From: Pseudomonas sp. GM50
GTDB lineage: Bacteria; Pseudomonadota; Gammaproteobacteria; Pseudomonadales; Pseudomonadaceae
NCBI RefSeq assembly: GCF_000282375.1
Contig: NZ_AKJK01000058.1
Span: 1 to 64,000, forward strand
Direction of reading: 5' to 3'
Length of the DNA stretch: 64,000 nt
Shown here one piece after another: positions 8,465 to 19,445 of this stretch. The translations under genes were made by a program, and so were the position numbers. Each line of letters starts with the position of its first letter. Within the stretch, counting starts at the first letter, position 1. Below the pieces are notes generated by a model. The model was given only the letters and a program-made list of their open reading frames with translations, was not told where the DNA came from and did no database searches.

Positions 8465-8965
8465 ATGCTGGTGATTCATCGCAGAATCGACCCTCAACCC
8501 GTCTGGGCCGCCGAGTTGCACCTGACCTTCGAAGCCCGGAGCAAAAGCCGCTTGCGCTGTTTCAGTGCCGAGGGCGAAGACGTCGGGTTGTTTTTGGAGC
8601 GCGGCCAGCCGCCCCTGTATGACGGTGAATGCCTGCAAGCCGAAGACGGGCGCGTGGTTCGCGTCTGTGCTCGCCCCGAACAACTGCTGCACGTCACGTG
8701 CGCCAACGCTTTCGAACTGACCCGCGCCGCCTATCACCTGGGCAACCGCCATGTGGCCCTGCAGGTCGGCGATGGCTGGTTGCGCCTGCTCGACGATTAC
8801 GTGCTCAAGGCCATGCTCAAGCAACTGGGCGCCAACGCCGAGAACATCGAAGCGCCGTTCCAGCCGGAACATGGTGCCTACGGCGGCGGCCATCACCATT
8901 CGCGGCATGGGGACGAGGATTTCAACTACCCGCCGAAACTGCACCAGTTCGGCGTGCGCTTATGA
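8465..8965 (+). CDS. ureE: Urease accessory protein UreE
   Basis: A 166-residue nickel metallochaperone that hands Ni2+ to the UreG/UreF/UreD complex during urease activation. The N-terminal domain is the peptide-binding half. The second half (AYHLGNRHVALQVGDGWLRL) carries His91 and His96 of the dimer metal site. The tail has a His-rich segment (GGHHHSRHGDED, residues 141-152) that binds extra nickel. The start at MLVIHRRI is preferred over eight upstream residues by family alignment. The stop overlaps the ureF start by ATGA. Confidence 0.95.
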   Translation: MLVIHRRIDPQPVWAAELHLTFEARSKSRLRCFSAEGEDVGLFLERGQPPLYDGECLQAEDGRVVRVCARPEQLLHVTCANAFELTRAAYHLGNRHVALQVGDGWLRLLDDYVLKAMLKQLGANAENIEAPFQPEHGAYGGGHHHSRHGDEDFNYPPKLHQFGVRL

Positions 8966-9636
8966 ACCCGGCCTGGGCGCTGCTGCGTCTGGCCAGCCCA
9001 CAGCTGCCGATTGGCGGCTATAGCTATTCCCAGGGTTTGGAGATGGCTGTGGATAACGGCCGCGTGGACGATCCCGACAGCGCGCGGCGCTGGATCAGCG
9101 ATCAGTTGCTGCTGAACCTGGCGCGTTTCGAAGCGCCGCTACTGCTCGCCCATTGCACGGCTGCGGCCGAAGAAAACTGGGCCGAACTGCTGCAACGCTG
9201 CGAAGAACATCGCGCCAGCCGGGAAACCCGTGAGCTGCATCAGGAAAGCCGGCAGATGGGCTATTCGCTGAAGCAACTGCTCAACGGTTTACCGGAACTG
9301 GATGCGCCGGCCCGGGCCTTTCTCGACCAATGCCCTGAACCACACCTGGCCCTTGGCTGGGCGCTGGCGGCCCGCGCCTGGCAGATCAGCGCGCAAGATG
9401 CGCTGGCCGCCTGGCTCTGGAGCTGGCTGGAAAACCAATTGGCAGTACTGATGAAAACCCTGCCCCTGGGCCAGCAAGCCGCGCAGCGCCTGACCAGTGA
9501 ACTGCTGCCGCTGCTGCAACAGGCGCAGCAAGACGCCACCCGAATCAACCCCGAACACTCCGGCAGCGCCGCTTTCGGCCTGTCCCTGGCGTGCATGGCC
9601 CATGAGCGCCAGTACAGCCGTCTGTTCCGTTCCTAG
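8962..9636 (+). CDS. ureF: Urease accessory protein UreF
   Basis: A 224-residue all-helical activation factor that acts as the bridge and GTPase effector between UreG and apo-urease. The opening [20 protein letters not shown] is the UreF hallmark. [18 protein letters not shown] and the C-terminal [13 protein letters not shown] are further conserved blocks. Translation is coupled to ureE through a four-base overlap. Length is typical for the family. Confidence 0.95.
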   Translation: MNPAWALLRLASPQLPIGGYSYSQGLEMAVDNGRVDDPDSARRWISDQLLLNLARFEAPLLLAHCTAAAEENWAELLQRCEEHRASRETRELHQESRQMGYSLKQLLNGLPELDAPARAFLDQCPEPHLALGWALAARAWQISAQDALAAWLWSWLENQLAVLMKTLPLGQQAAQRLTSELLPLLQQAQQDATRINPEHSGSAAFGLSLACMAHERQYSRLFRS

Positions 9637-9673
9637 GGCCTGTTATTTTGGGCCTTTTATTTTGGAGAACCAC

Positions 9674-10288
9674 ATGAACACACAACCTCTGCGCGTCGGC
9701 ATTGGCGGCCCGGTCGGTTCCGGCAAAACCGCCCTGACCCTGGCCCTGTGCCTGGCCCTGCGCGACCGCTACAACCTGGCCGTCGTGACCAACGACATCT
9801 ACACCCGCGAAGACGCTGACTTCCTGGTGCGCAACGAAGCCCTGGCGCCCGAACGGATCATCGGTGTGGAAACCGGCGGTTGCCCGCACACCGCGATCCG
9901 CGAAGACGCCTCGATCAACCTCGAAGCCGTGGATCAGTTGAACCGGCGCTTCCCGGGGCTGGACCTGATCCTGGTGGAGTCCGGCGGTGACAACCTCTCG
10001 GCAACCTTCAGCCCGGAACTGTCCGACCTGACCATTTACGTGATCGACGTCTCGGCTGGCGACAAGCTGCCGCGCAAGGGCGGGCCGGGGATCTGCAAAT
10101 CCGATTTGCTGGTGATCAACAAGATCGACCTCGCGCCGCTGGTAGGCGCCTCGCTAGAGATGATGGACAGCGACACCCAACGCATGCGCAACGGCAAACC
10201 GTTCGTCTTCAGCAACCAGAAAACCGGCCAGGGTCTGGAAACAATCATCGCCTTCATCGAACGCCAGGGCTTGCTGACTGCGGCCTGA
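9674..10288 (+). CDS. ureG: Urease accessory GTPase UreG
   Basis: A 204-residue SIMIBI-class GTPase that powers nickel insertion into urease. GGPVGSGKT (11-19) is the P-loop, Cys70-Pro-His72 is the metal-binding CPH motif, ESGGDNLSA (102-110) is the switch/base region, and NKID (149-152) fixes guanine specificity. A GGAG ribosome site precedes the ATG, 37 bases after ureF. The urease structural genes ureABC and ureD are not in this window, as in P. aeruginosa where the accessory genes sit apart from them. Confidence 0.96.
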   Translation: MNTQPLRVGIGGPVGSGKTALTLALCLALRDRYNLAVVTNDIYTREDADFLVRNEALAPERIIGVETGGCPHTAIREDASINLEAVDQLNRRFPGLDLILVESGGDNLSATFSPELSDLTIYVIDVSAGDKLPRKGGPGICKSDLLVINKIDLAPLVGASLEMMDSDTQRMRNGKPFVFSNQKTGQGLETIIAFIERQGLLTAA

Positions 10289-10316
10289 TCACACTTATCA
10301 ACAAGGAAGCTTATCC

Positions 10317-10889
10317 ATGACACTGAAACGCATTCTGGGCGCCATGGCCCTGCTGCTGACCCCGGCCATCGCATTCGCGCATCCTGGGCACGGCGACAAT
10401 GGCTTGATGGCCGGCATCAGCCACCCGATCGGCGGCCTCGATCATTTGTTGGCAATGGTTGCCGTAGGGTTGTGGGCCGCGCAGCAGAAAGGTCCTGCGC
10501 GCTGGGCGCTGCCGTGCACGTTCGTGGGCACTATGCTGATCGGCGGGCTGCTGGGCTTTGAAGGGTTGAACCTGCCAGCGCTGGAAAGCGGGATTGCCGC
10601 GTCGGTATTGGCGTTGGGCCTGGCGGTGGCTTTGGCGGTGCGTCCGCCGTTGAGCCTGGCGATGGTTGCGACTGCCTTGTTCGCGCTGTTTCATGGCGTG
10701 GCGCATGGTCTGGAATTGCCGGACATGTCCAGCCCTTGGGCGTATGCGGCTGGGTTTGTGGTGGCGACAGCGGCTTTGCATGCAGCGGGTTATGCGGTGG
10801 TTCGCATCTTGCCTCAGGCCGCCGCACCATTGGTTCGGTTAGCGGGTGCGGCTTCGGCGGCGACTGGGGTGTGGTTGCTGGCGGGTTGA
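10317..10889 (+). CDS. ureJ: HupE/UreJ-family nickel transporter-like protein
   Basis: A 190-residue membrane protein with a cleavable-looking N-terminal helix ending AIAFAHPGHG and the family signature HPIGGLDHLLAM (36-47), followed by about five further helices. HupE/UreJ proteins take up or diffuse Ni2+ for hydrogenase or urease assembly. AAGGAAG is nine bases before the ATG, and the gene follows ureG by 28 bases, so it belongs to the ureEFGJ operon. The histidines of HPGHG and HPIGGLDH are the probable metal ligands. Confidence 0.9.
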   Translation: MTLKRILGAMALLLTPAIAFAHPGHGDNGLMAGISHPIGGLDHLLAMVAVGLWAAQQKGPARWALPCTFVGTMLIGGLLGFEGLNLPALESGIAASVLALGLAVALAVRPPLSLAMVATALFALFHGVAHGLELPDMSSPWAYAAGFVVATAALHAAGYAVVRILPQAAAPLVRLAGAASAATGVWLLAG

Positions 10890-10910
10890 TTTCTTTGTCG
10901 TCTGTTATGG

Positions 10911-11003
10911 CCTCTTCGCGGGCAAGCCTCGCTCCTACAGGAATTGTGGTCGGATTACGCACGACGAATAACCTGTAGGAGCGAGGCTTGCCCGCGAAGG
11001 CGG
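10911..11003. repeat. REP pair (family B)
   Basis: Inverted GCGGGCAAGCCTCGCTCCTA copies about 40 bp apart just after ureJ. Confidence 0.88.
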
Positions 11004-11075
11004 CCTGACAGACACCGCGTCTCTCAGGCCTGCTAACATGTCGCGCAACTAACCCTGCCGTGACGACGCCAGCCA

Positions 11076-12203
11076 ATGCCGCATGTTTCCCGCTCTGCTT
11101 CCCAGCCTGAATTGACCGCTCTGTTCGCCTCGGTGCAACAGCACTTCCAGGACGTGATCGTGCCGCTCTGGCAAGGCCCCGGCTGGAATGCCGACATGGC
11201 ATTGCCGTATGAAGCGCTGGACGCCGAGCATCAGCCGCTGCCACCGCAGCGCTATCGGGCCATGGCTTGCGCGCGGCAGCTGTACCTGTTTTCCAGCCTG
11301 ATCGGCCAAGTGCCTCAGGCCGAGGAGCGGGCGGCGGCGCTGTTCCGCTCCTTGCAACAGCATTTCCACGATGCCGAGCATGGCGGCTGGTTCTACAGCA
11401 TCGACCCGCAAGGTGCGCCGCTGGATCAGCGCAAAGACCTCTACACCCACGCCTTCATCCTGTTCGCCTGCGCCCATTACTGGGACAAGGTTCGCGAACC
11501 GCTGGTGGAGTCGGTGCTCAACGCCGCGCTGGAAGTGTTGGCGCAGCGCTTCGCCACAGGTGACGGCCTGTACGAAGCGAGCCTGGACCGTGATTGGTCG
11601 TCGCTCAACTCCGGGCCGCTGCAGAATCCATTGATGCATTTGGCCGAAGCCTTCCTCGCCATCCTTTCGGTGCGCGAGGACGTTGCTGTGCAGAGTGCGC
11701 TTGTCGAGTTATGCACAGCCATGCAAAAGCGCTTCATCGACCCGCAACACGCGGTGTTGATGGAAAAGCCGCTTGGGGCTGTGGATAACTGGTTCGAGCC
11801 AGGCCATCAGTTCGAATGGTATTTCCTGTTGGAGTCCTCACCGTTGCTGCGCGGCTCCAGACTGCATGCGTCGCTGGACCGTGCCTTTACGCTGACTGAG
11901 CAACTGGGTGTGGATCAGCACACAGGCGCTGTACGCGCGATGCTGGAACTGGACGACCATCCTCGTGATGCGACCCAACGCATCTGGGCCCAGGCTGAAT
12001 ACCTGCGCGCCCTGACTTTGCGCCCGGGCAGCGAAGCCTCTGTGCAGCGCCAGTTGCAGGCGCTGCAACAGCGCTTTTTGCATGCGGGCGGCTGGTATGA
12101 GTGTCGTGATGAGCAGGGCGAAGTGAGCCGCAAGGACATGCCTTCGACTACGCCTTATCACTTGGCGACCTGCTATCGCGGGTTGTCCGAGTATCTTCGC
12201 TGA
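11076..12203 (+). CDS. AGE-family epimerase/isomerase
   Basis: A 375-residue (alpha/alpha)6-barrel protein of the N-acylglucosamine 2-epimerase superfamily, which contains epimerases and aldose-ketose isomerases such as YihS. The conserved histidines are visible: His125 in DLYTHAFILF, His188 in NPLMHLAEAF, His244 in PGHQFEW and His362 in TPYHLATCY. The last two usually act as acid/base catalysts. The sugar substrate cannot be read from the sequence; mannose isomerase or cellobiose epimerase activity are alternatives. It is a single gene flanked by REP pairs on both sides. Confidence 0.85.
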   Translation: MPHVSRSASQPELTALFASVQQHFQDVIVPLWQGPGWNADMALPYEALDAEHQPLPPQRYRAMACARQLYLFSSLIGQVPQAEERAAALFRSLQQHFHDAEHGGWFYSIDPQGAPLDQRKDLYTHAFILFACAHYWDKVREPLVESVLNAALEVLAQRFATGDGLYEASLDRDWSSLNSGPLQNPLMHLAEAFLAILSVREDVAVQSALVELCTAMQKRFIDPQHAVLMEKPLGAVDNWFEPGHQFEWYFLLESSPLLRGSRLHASLDRAFTLTEQLGVDQHTGAVRAMLELDDHPRDATQRIWAQAEYLRALTLRPGSEASVQRQLQALQQRFLHAGGWYECRDEQGEVSRKDMPSTTPYHLATCYRGLSEYLR

Positions 12204-12214
12204 CTGAGAGATTG

Positions 12215-12307
12215 CTTTCGCGGGCAAGCCTCGCTCCTACAGGTTATGTGTCGTTCGTAGAATCGTGATTCAACACAAAACCTATAGGAGCGAGGCTTGC
12301 CCGCGAA
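12215..12307. repeat. REP pair (family B)
   Basis: Inverted copies of CGCGGGCAAGCCTCGCTCCT in the convergent gap between the AGE-family gene and ydfG. The right copy carries one change (CTATAGGAG for CTGTAGGAG). Confidence 0.88.
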
Positions 12308-12323
12308 CAGCCGTTACTCGGCC

Positions 12324-13735
<1,412 letters not shown>

Positions 13736-13759
13736 ATTTCCAAAAGCACACACCGCCCG

Positions 13760-13849
13760 TGTGGGAGCGAGCCTGCTCGCGATAGCGGCAGGTCAATGAA
13801 AAGCATGTCGACTGACACTCCGCTATCGCGAGCAGGCTCGCTCCCACAA
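13760..13849. repeat. REP pair (family A)
   Basis: Inverted GGGAGCGAGCCTGCTCGCGA copies about 45 bp apart between the DnaA-box region and the livF terminator. Confidence 0.9.
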
Positions 13850-13876
13850 GGGATTGTTGGCACTTTAGATATGTAA

Positions 13877-13905
13877 AAAAGCCCCGACGATTGCTCGTCG
13901 GGGCT
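13877..13905 (-). terminator. Terminator of the branched-chain amino acid operon
   Basis: Stem AGCCCCGACGA/TCGTCGGGGCT with a four-base loop, followed on the minus strand by TTTTTT. It lies 20 bases past the livF stop codon. Confidence 0.9.
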
Positions 13906-13924
13906 CGTTGTTACAACGTAGAAC

Positions 13925-14641
13925 TCAGTGCCCGCCGAGGTAGGCGTTACGCACCTCATCGTTCACCAGCAGCTCCTTGCCGGTGCCGCTGAGGCGGATC
14001 TCGCCGTTGACCATCACGTAGGCCCGGTCCGACAGCTTGAGGGCGTGGTTAGCGTTCTGCTCCACCAGGAAGATGGTCATACCGGTGCTGGCCAGTTCGC
14101 GCAGGGTCGCGAAGATCTGTTTCACCACGATCGGCGCCAGACCCAGGCTCGGCTCATCGAGCAGCAACAGCTTCGGCCGACTCATGAGCGCCCGGGCGAT
14201 GGCGAGCATTTGTTGCTCGCCGCCAGACATGGTCATGGCGCGTTGAGTACGCCGCTCTTCGAGCCGTGGAAACAACTCGAACATGCGCTGCATGTCTTCC
14301 TTGGCATACTTGTCACCGATTGGAATCGTACCCATCAACAGGTTTTCCTCGACGGTCATGTCAGGGAACACCCGCCGACCTTCCGGCGATTGAGCAATAC
14401 CGTTGGACGCAATGTAGTGGGACGACTTGTGGGTGATATCCACACCCTGATAGACGATTTGCCCGTCAGCCGCCCGCGGCTGGCCGAAGATCGACATCAG
14501 CAGGGTCGATTTGCCGGCACCGTTGGAGCCGATCAGGCTGACGGTTTCACCTTCATTGATGTGCAACGAGACTTTCTTCAGGGCCTGGATCGGCCCGTAG
14601 AACACGTCCAGATCCTTGAGTTCGAGGATGGGTTTACTCAT
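13925..14641 (-). CDS. livF: Branched-chain amino acid ABC transporter ATPase LivF/BraG
   Basis: A 238-residue ABC ATPase. Walker A is GSNGAGKST (38-46), the signature is MSGGEQQ (138-144), Walker B is LLLLDEP (158-164), and the switch His lies in VEQNANHAL. This is the short LivF type with no C-terminal extension. It pairs with LivG to energise uptake of Leu, Ile and Val through LivH/LivM. It is last in the operon and its start overlaps the livG stop by four bases. Confidence 0.95.
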   Translation of the reverse strand: MSKPILELKDLDVFYGPIQALKKVSLHINEGETVSLIGSNGAGKSTLLMSIFGQPRAADGQIVYQGVDITHKSSHYIASNGIAQSPEGRRVFPDMTVEENLLMGTIPIGDKYAKEDMQRMFELFPRLEERRTQRAMTMSGGEQQMLAIARALMSRPKLLLLDEPSLGLAPIVVKQIFATLRELASTGMTIFLVEQNANHALKLSDRAYVMVNGEIRLSGTGKELLVNDEVRNAYLGGH

Positions 14642-15510
14642 ACCACTTCCTCTTCTTCGGCGCCCAGGTAGGCGGCAATCACTTTCGGATCGTGTCGAAT
14701 CGCTTCAGGCCCGCCCTCGGCGATGACAACGCCGTGGTCCAGCACCACGATGTGGTCGGAAATGCTCATTACCATGCCCATGTCGTGTTCGATCAGCACC
14801 ACGGTCAGATCATGCTCGTCGCGCAGCAGCCGGATCATCGCGCTCAGCGCTTCGGTTTCCTGAGGGTTGAGGCCGGCGGCCGGTTCGTCGAGGCAGATGA
14901 TCTGCGGCCGGGTACACATGGCCCGGGCGATCTCCAGACGGCGTTGTTGACCGTAGGACAGCTCACCGGCCAGGCGGTTGGCGCAGTCCACCAGATCCAC
15001 CACTTCCAGCCAGTAGAACGCATGGTCCAGCGCATCGCTTTCGGCCTTGCGGTAACCCTTGGTGTTGAGGATGCCGGCCAGCATGCCGCGGTTGACCCAC
15101 ATATGCTGGGCCACCAGCAGGTTTTCCAGCACCGACATTTCCCTGAACAGGCGAATGTTCTGGAAAGTCCGCGCCAGACCGGCACGGTTGATCAGGTGCG
15201 TGCCGCCGAACATCTTGTAGCGGAGTCGGTTGATAAAGCTTTTGGGCGAAACGAAATCGACGGCCTTGAACGGTTCCCCGAGCATTTTGATGACGTCGGT
15301 TTTCACACCGCGGGTGTTGAGTTCGATATGCCCGCCGGACGCTTTGTAGAACCCGGTCAAGCAGTTGAACACGGTGGTCTTGCCGGCGCCGTTGGGGCCG
15401 ATCAAGGCGAAGATCGAGTTGCGCTTGACCTTCAGGCTGACATCGCTCAGAGCCTTGATGCCGCCAAAGTGCATCATCAGTTTGTCTACCGAGAGTACGA
15501 CTTCGCTCAT
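14638..15510 (-). CDS. livG: Branched-chain amino acid ABC transporter ATPase LivG/BraF
   Basis: A 290-residue ABC ATPase with Walker A GPNGAGKTT (38-46), signature LSYGQQRR, Walker B IICLDEP and VVLIEHDMGMVM around the switch His. An insertion of about 30 residues after the Walker A segment (KMLGEPFKAVDFVSPKSF area) and the C-terminal tail VIAAYLGAEEEE are typical of LivG. It overlaps livM upstream and livF downstream by four bases each, so the proteins are made in coupled fashion. Confidence 0.95.
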   Translation of the reverse strand: MSEVVLSVDKLMMHFGGIKALSDVSLKVKRNSIFALIGPNGAGKTTVFNCLTGFYKASGGHIELNTRGVKTDVIKMLGEPFKAVDFVSPKSFINRLRYKMFGGTHLINRAGLARTFQNIRLFREMSVLENLLVAQHMWVNRGMLAGILNTKGYRKAESDALDHAFYWLEVVDLVDCANRLAGELSYGQQRRLEIARAMCTRPQIICLDEPAAGLNPQETEALSAMIRLLRDEHDLTVVLIEHDMGMVMSISDHIVVLDHGVVIAEGGPEAIRHDPKVIAAYLGAEEEEVV

Positions 15511-16790
15511 GGCGCTACTCCTTTACGCGGGGTCACACCGGTACGACTGATCCGAATCAGGCCGCGCGGTCGCCAGATCATCATCAATACCATCAGGATG
15601 CCGAACAGCAGCACGCGATACTCAGCGAAGCCGCGCAGCAGTTCCGGGGCTACAGTCAGCACGAACGCCGCAATCACCACGCCGATGGTCGAGCCCATGC
15701 CGCCGAGGACGACGATGGCGAGGATCAGGGCCGATTCGAAGAAGGTGAACGAGGTCGGGTTGACGAACCCCTGGTAAGTAGCGAAGAACACACCCGCCAG
15801 GCCGGCAGTCGATGCGCCGATAGTGAACGCCGAGAGCTTGACCAGTACATGGTTCAGGCCCATGGAACGGCAGGCGATTTCGTCTTCACGCAACGCTTCC
15901 CACGCCCGGCCGACCGGCATGCGCGTCAAGCGGTGCTTGATATGCAGCACGGCCAGTACCACCAGGAACAACACCGCGTAGATGAAGTAGTACTTTACGT
16001 CCGGGTTATAGGCGATGCCGAAAAACTCATGGAACGGCACCCCACCCTCTTTCGCCCTTTTGCCGAACTCAAGGCCGAAGAAAGTTGGCAACGGAGCCGC
16101 CATGCCGTTCGGGCCGCCGGTCAGGGACAGCCAGTTATTGAGGATCAACCGGATGATTTCACCAAAACCCAGGGTCACGATCGCCAGGTAGTCACCGTGC
16201 AGGCGCAGCACCGGGAAACCGAGAATGCAACCGGCCAACCCGGCAGTGATCGCCGCCAGCGGCAGCACCGTCCAGAAACCCAGTCCCAGGTATTGATAAC
16301 CGAGCGCCAGGCCGTAGGCACCGATGGCGTAGAACGCCACGTAACCCAGGTCGAGCAACCCGGCCAGACCGACCACGATGTTCAGCCCCAGCCCCAACAG
16401 AACGTAGATCAGTCCGAGGATGACCACGCCCAGCAGGTAGGAGTTGGAGAAAAACGGGAACACCACGGCGATGACGATCATCACCGGAATGATCCAGCGC
16501 AACCGGGATTTGTAATCAGGGGGCAGTACATGAACCCCGGAGCCAGTGCTTTCAAAGCCTTCGAGAATTCTCAGGCCCTTGGGGGTTTGCAGGAACAGGC
16601 TCAAGGCAAAACGGCCAGCCATGACGATGGCGACAATCCATGCCACCCGGGTCGCTTCCAGGTTGAAGCCGTAGCCGTCGAGGACCACGCCAACAATCGG
16701 GCCGAACACAATCAGCGCAACAAGGCCGGCAAGAATCGCGTCAACCAGGCTTCTTTTGAGATCAATGGTTTTTTTAGTGGTTGAAGACAT
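15507..16790 (-). CDS. livM: Branched-chain amino acid ABC transporter permease LivM/BraE
   Basis: A 427-residue permease. The core is the LivM fold of about eight helices with GLGLNIVVGLAGLLDLGYVAFYAIG as its opening block and the EAA-like loop GRAWEALREDEIACRSMG contacting the ATPase. The first 110 residues form an added N-terminal membrane domain, common in proteobacterial LivM (DUF3382-like). It lies three bases after livH. The final residues are Arg-rich (RISRTGVTPRKG). Confidence 0.94.
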   Translation of the reverse strand: MSSTTKKTIDLKRSLVDAILAGLVALIVFGPIVGVVLDGYGFNLEATRVAWIVAIVMAGRFALSLFLQTPKGLRILEGFESTGSGVHVLPPDYKSRLRWIIPVMIVIAVVFPFFSNSYLLGVVILGLIYVLLGLGLNIVVGLAGLLDLGYVAFYAIGAYGLALGYQYLGLGFWTVLPLAAITAGLAGCILGFPVLRLHGDYLAIVTLGFGEIIRLILNNWLSLTGGPNGMAAPLPTFFGLEFGKRAKEGGVPFHEFFGIAYNPDVKYYFIYAVLFLVVLAVLHIKHRLTRMPVGRAWEALREDEIACRSMGLNHVLVKLSAFTIGASTAGLAGVFFATYQGFVNPTSFTFFESALILAIVVLGGMGSTIGVVIAAFVLTVAPELLRGFAEYRVLLFGILMVLMMIWRPRGLIRISRTGVTPRKGVAP

Positions 16791-16793
16791 CGC

Positions 16794-17708
<915 letters not shown>

Positions 17709-17824
17709 AACGCAATCTCACGCAGTGAGAACCTGCACACCAGTGATGTGCGGTTCTTCTAGGAAAAATACAGATTTACGTCGGAGCAATGTCAGCCACG
17801 ATCAGCCTGGCCCCCACTGATTCC

Positions 17825-17915
17825 GTGTGGGAGCGAGCCTGCTCGCGAAAGCGGTTGAACATTCAACAAAGCTGCTGTCTGTCAGTCCGTCTTCGCGAGC
17901 AGGCTCGCTCCCACA
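17825..17915. repeat. REP pair (family A) between braC and livH
   Basis: Inverted REP copies (GGGAGCGAGCCTGCTCGCGA core) about 45 bp apart, positioned inside the transporter operon just after the binding-protein gene. Confidence 0.9.
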
Positions 17916-17948
17916 GGGACTTGTGGGTTCAACTGATCGTGTCAGCCC

Positions 17949-19082
17949 TTACTTCTGTTTTTCCAGCTGGTGGTATTTGCCATCCTTGTCCCACTGGTAA
18001 ACCACGTAGTCGGAGACTTTCAGGTCGCCCTTGGCGTCCCAGGTCTTCTCGCCCATCACGGTTTTGACCGGATTTTTCTTCAGCCACTCGGCGGCTTTCT
18101 CGCCACTGTTGGATTTGGAGCCATTGAAGGCTGCGGCCAGTGTCTGGACCGAAGCATAGGCGTACAGGGTGTAGCCCTCAGGCTCGGTGCCTTTCTTGCG
18201 GAACTCGTCCACCACGGTCTTGCTGTCTGGCAGCAGGCGTGGGTCGGCGCCGAAGGTCATCAGCACGCCGTCGACGAATTGCGGACCGCCAGCGGTGGTC
18301 ACCAGTTCGTCGGTTACGATGCCGTCGTCGGACATGAACTTGACGTCTTTGAGACCTTGCTCACGCAGTTGACGAACCAGAGGACCGGCTTCCGGGTGCA
18401 GGCCACCGAAGTAAACGACGTCGGCGCCAGCGCCGCGGATTTTGGTAACGATGGTGCTGAAGTCTTTTTCGCCACGGGTCAGGCCTTCATACAGCACCGG
18501 CGTTACGCCGCGCTTGACCAGTTGAGCCTTGGTAGCATCCGCCAGACCTTGACCGTAGGTGTCCTTGTCGTGCAGGACCACCACTTTCTTGCCCTTGAGC
18601 ACGTCAACGATGTAGTCGCCGGCCACGATGCCTTGCTGGTCGTCACGCCCGCACATACGGAACATGGCACTCAGGCCGCGCTCGGTAACAGCCGGGTTGG
18701 TGGAACCCGGGGTGATCGCGATGATGCCCGCTTCGTCGTAGATCTCGGAGGCCGGAATGGTCGACGAGGAGCAGAAGTGACCGACTACACCAACGACTTT
18801 CTGGTTGGTCAGGTCCTTGGCGACCGTCACAGCCTGTTTCGGTTCGCAGGCGTCATCGCCTTTGACCAGTACGATTTTTTCCCCGTTTACACCGCCAGCG
18901 GCGTTGACCGCATCAGCGGCTGCCTGTGCACCCTTCATGTACTGCTCGCCAAATGCCGCGTTGGCGCCCGTCATTGGACCCGCTACGCCGATCTTGATGT
19001 CAGCCTGAGCAAACGCAGAAACACCCAACGCAGTTGCCACTGCGAGGGCCAGAAAGCCTTTCTTGTAAAACGTCTGGGACAT
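17949..19082 (-). CDS. braC: Leu/Ile/Val-binding periplasmic protein
   Basis: A 377-residue type I periplasmic binding protein. The signal peptide MSQTFYKKGFLALAVATALG (continuing VSAFA) is followed by the mature start QADIKIGVAGPMTG. The Cys pair in DDACEPKQ and VVGHFCSSSTIPASE and the blocks ITPGSTNPAVTERG and YFGGLHPEAGPLVRQLR are family hallmarks. It delivers branched-chain amino acids, and often Ala/Thr in pseudomonads, to LivHMGF. I chose ATG 19082, which has TTGGAG upstream, over a start 11 codons earlier. A REP pair lies right after its stop codon. Confidence 0.94.
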   Translation of the reverse strand: MSQTFYKKGFLALAVATALGVSAFAQADIKIGVAGPMTGANAAFGEQYMKGAQAAADAVNAAGGVNGEKIVLVKGDDACEPKQAVTVAKDLTNQKVVGVVGHFCSSSTIPASEIYDEAGIIAITPGSTNPAVTERGLSAMFRMCGRDDQQGIVAGDYIVDVLKGKKVVVLHDKDTYGQGLADATKAQLVKRGVTPVLYEGLTRGEKDFSTIVTKIRGAGADVVYFGGLHPEAGPLVRQLREQGLKDVKFMSDDGIVTDELVTTAGGPQFVDGVLMTFGADPRLLPDSKTVVDEFRKKGTEPEGYTLYAYASVQTLAAAFNGSKSNSGEKAAEWLKKNPVKTVMGEKTWDAKGDLKVSDYVVYQWDKDGKYHQLEKQK

Positions 19083-19445
19083 GAGGTGGTGCTCCAAGGT
19101 TTTTTTAGTTGGCACTGCGACTTCACTGAATGCTCAGAGCAAGGGCCGTGCCATTGGTTTTTTATTCTTGAAAAAGTCGCTGCCTTGTTGTTATTTCGAC
19201 TGTTTCGGGCCCATTTTCATTGGGCGTGCAACCGTCTAAACCGCGGGAGGTGAAACCATTTGATTTTAAAGGCGCAACCCGAACGCGCCATCATTGCAAC
19301 CGCAGCGCCAAACGATGTGCAACCAGCCTGTAACAGCCCGCGTCACCGAACTGCACACTGCTGGTGCGCAAACTGCTACAACCCGCACCATTACAGGCTA
19401 GCCGCTTCGCTGAAAAGCGCCGCTTCCAGCAACATATTTCAACAA
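19083..19445. other. Upstream region of braC
   Basis: About 360 bases between the braC start and the amaA stop. It contains a small hairpin GCCCA/TGGGC at 19209-19225 and several T-runs near 19100 and 19160. Promoter and leader of braC must lie here, but I could not assign boxes with confidence. No gene is visible. Confidence 0.5.

Noticed and set aside
17970..19253. A 427-codon plus-strand frame opposite braC
   Set aside because: Shadow frame of braC, no ribosome site and no protein-like pattern.
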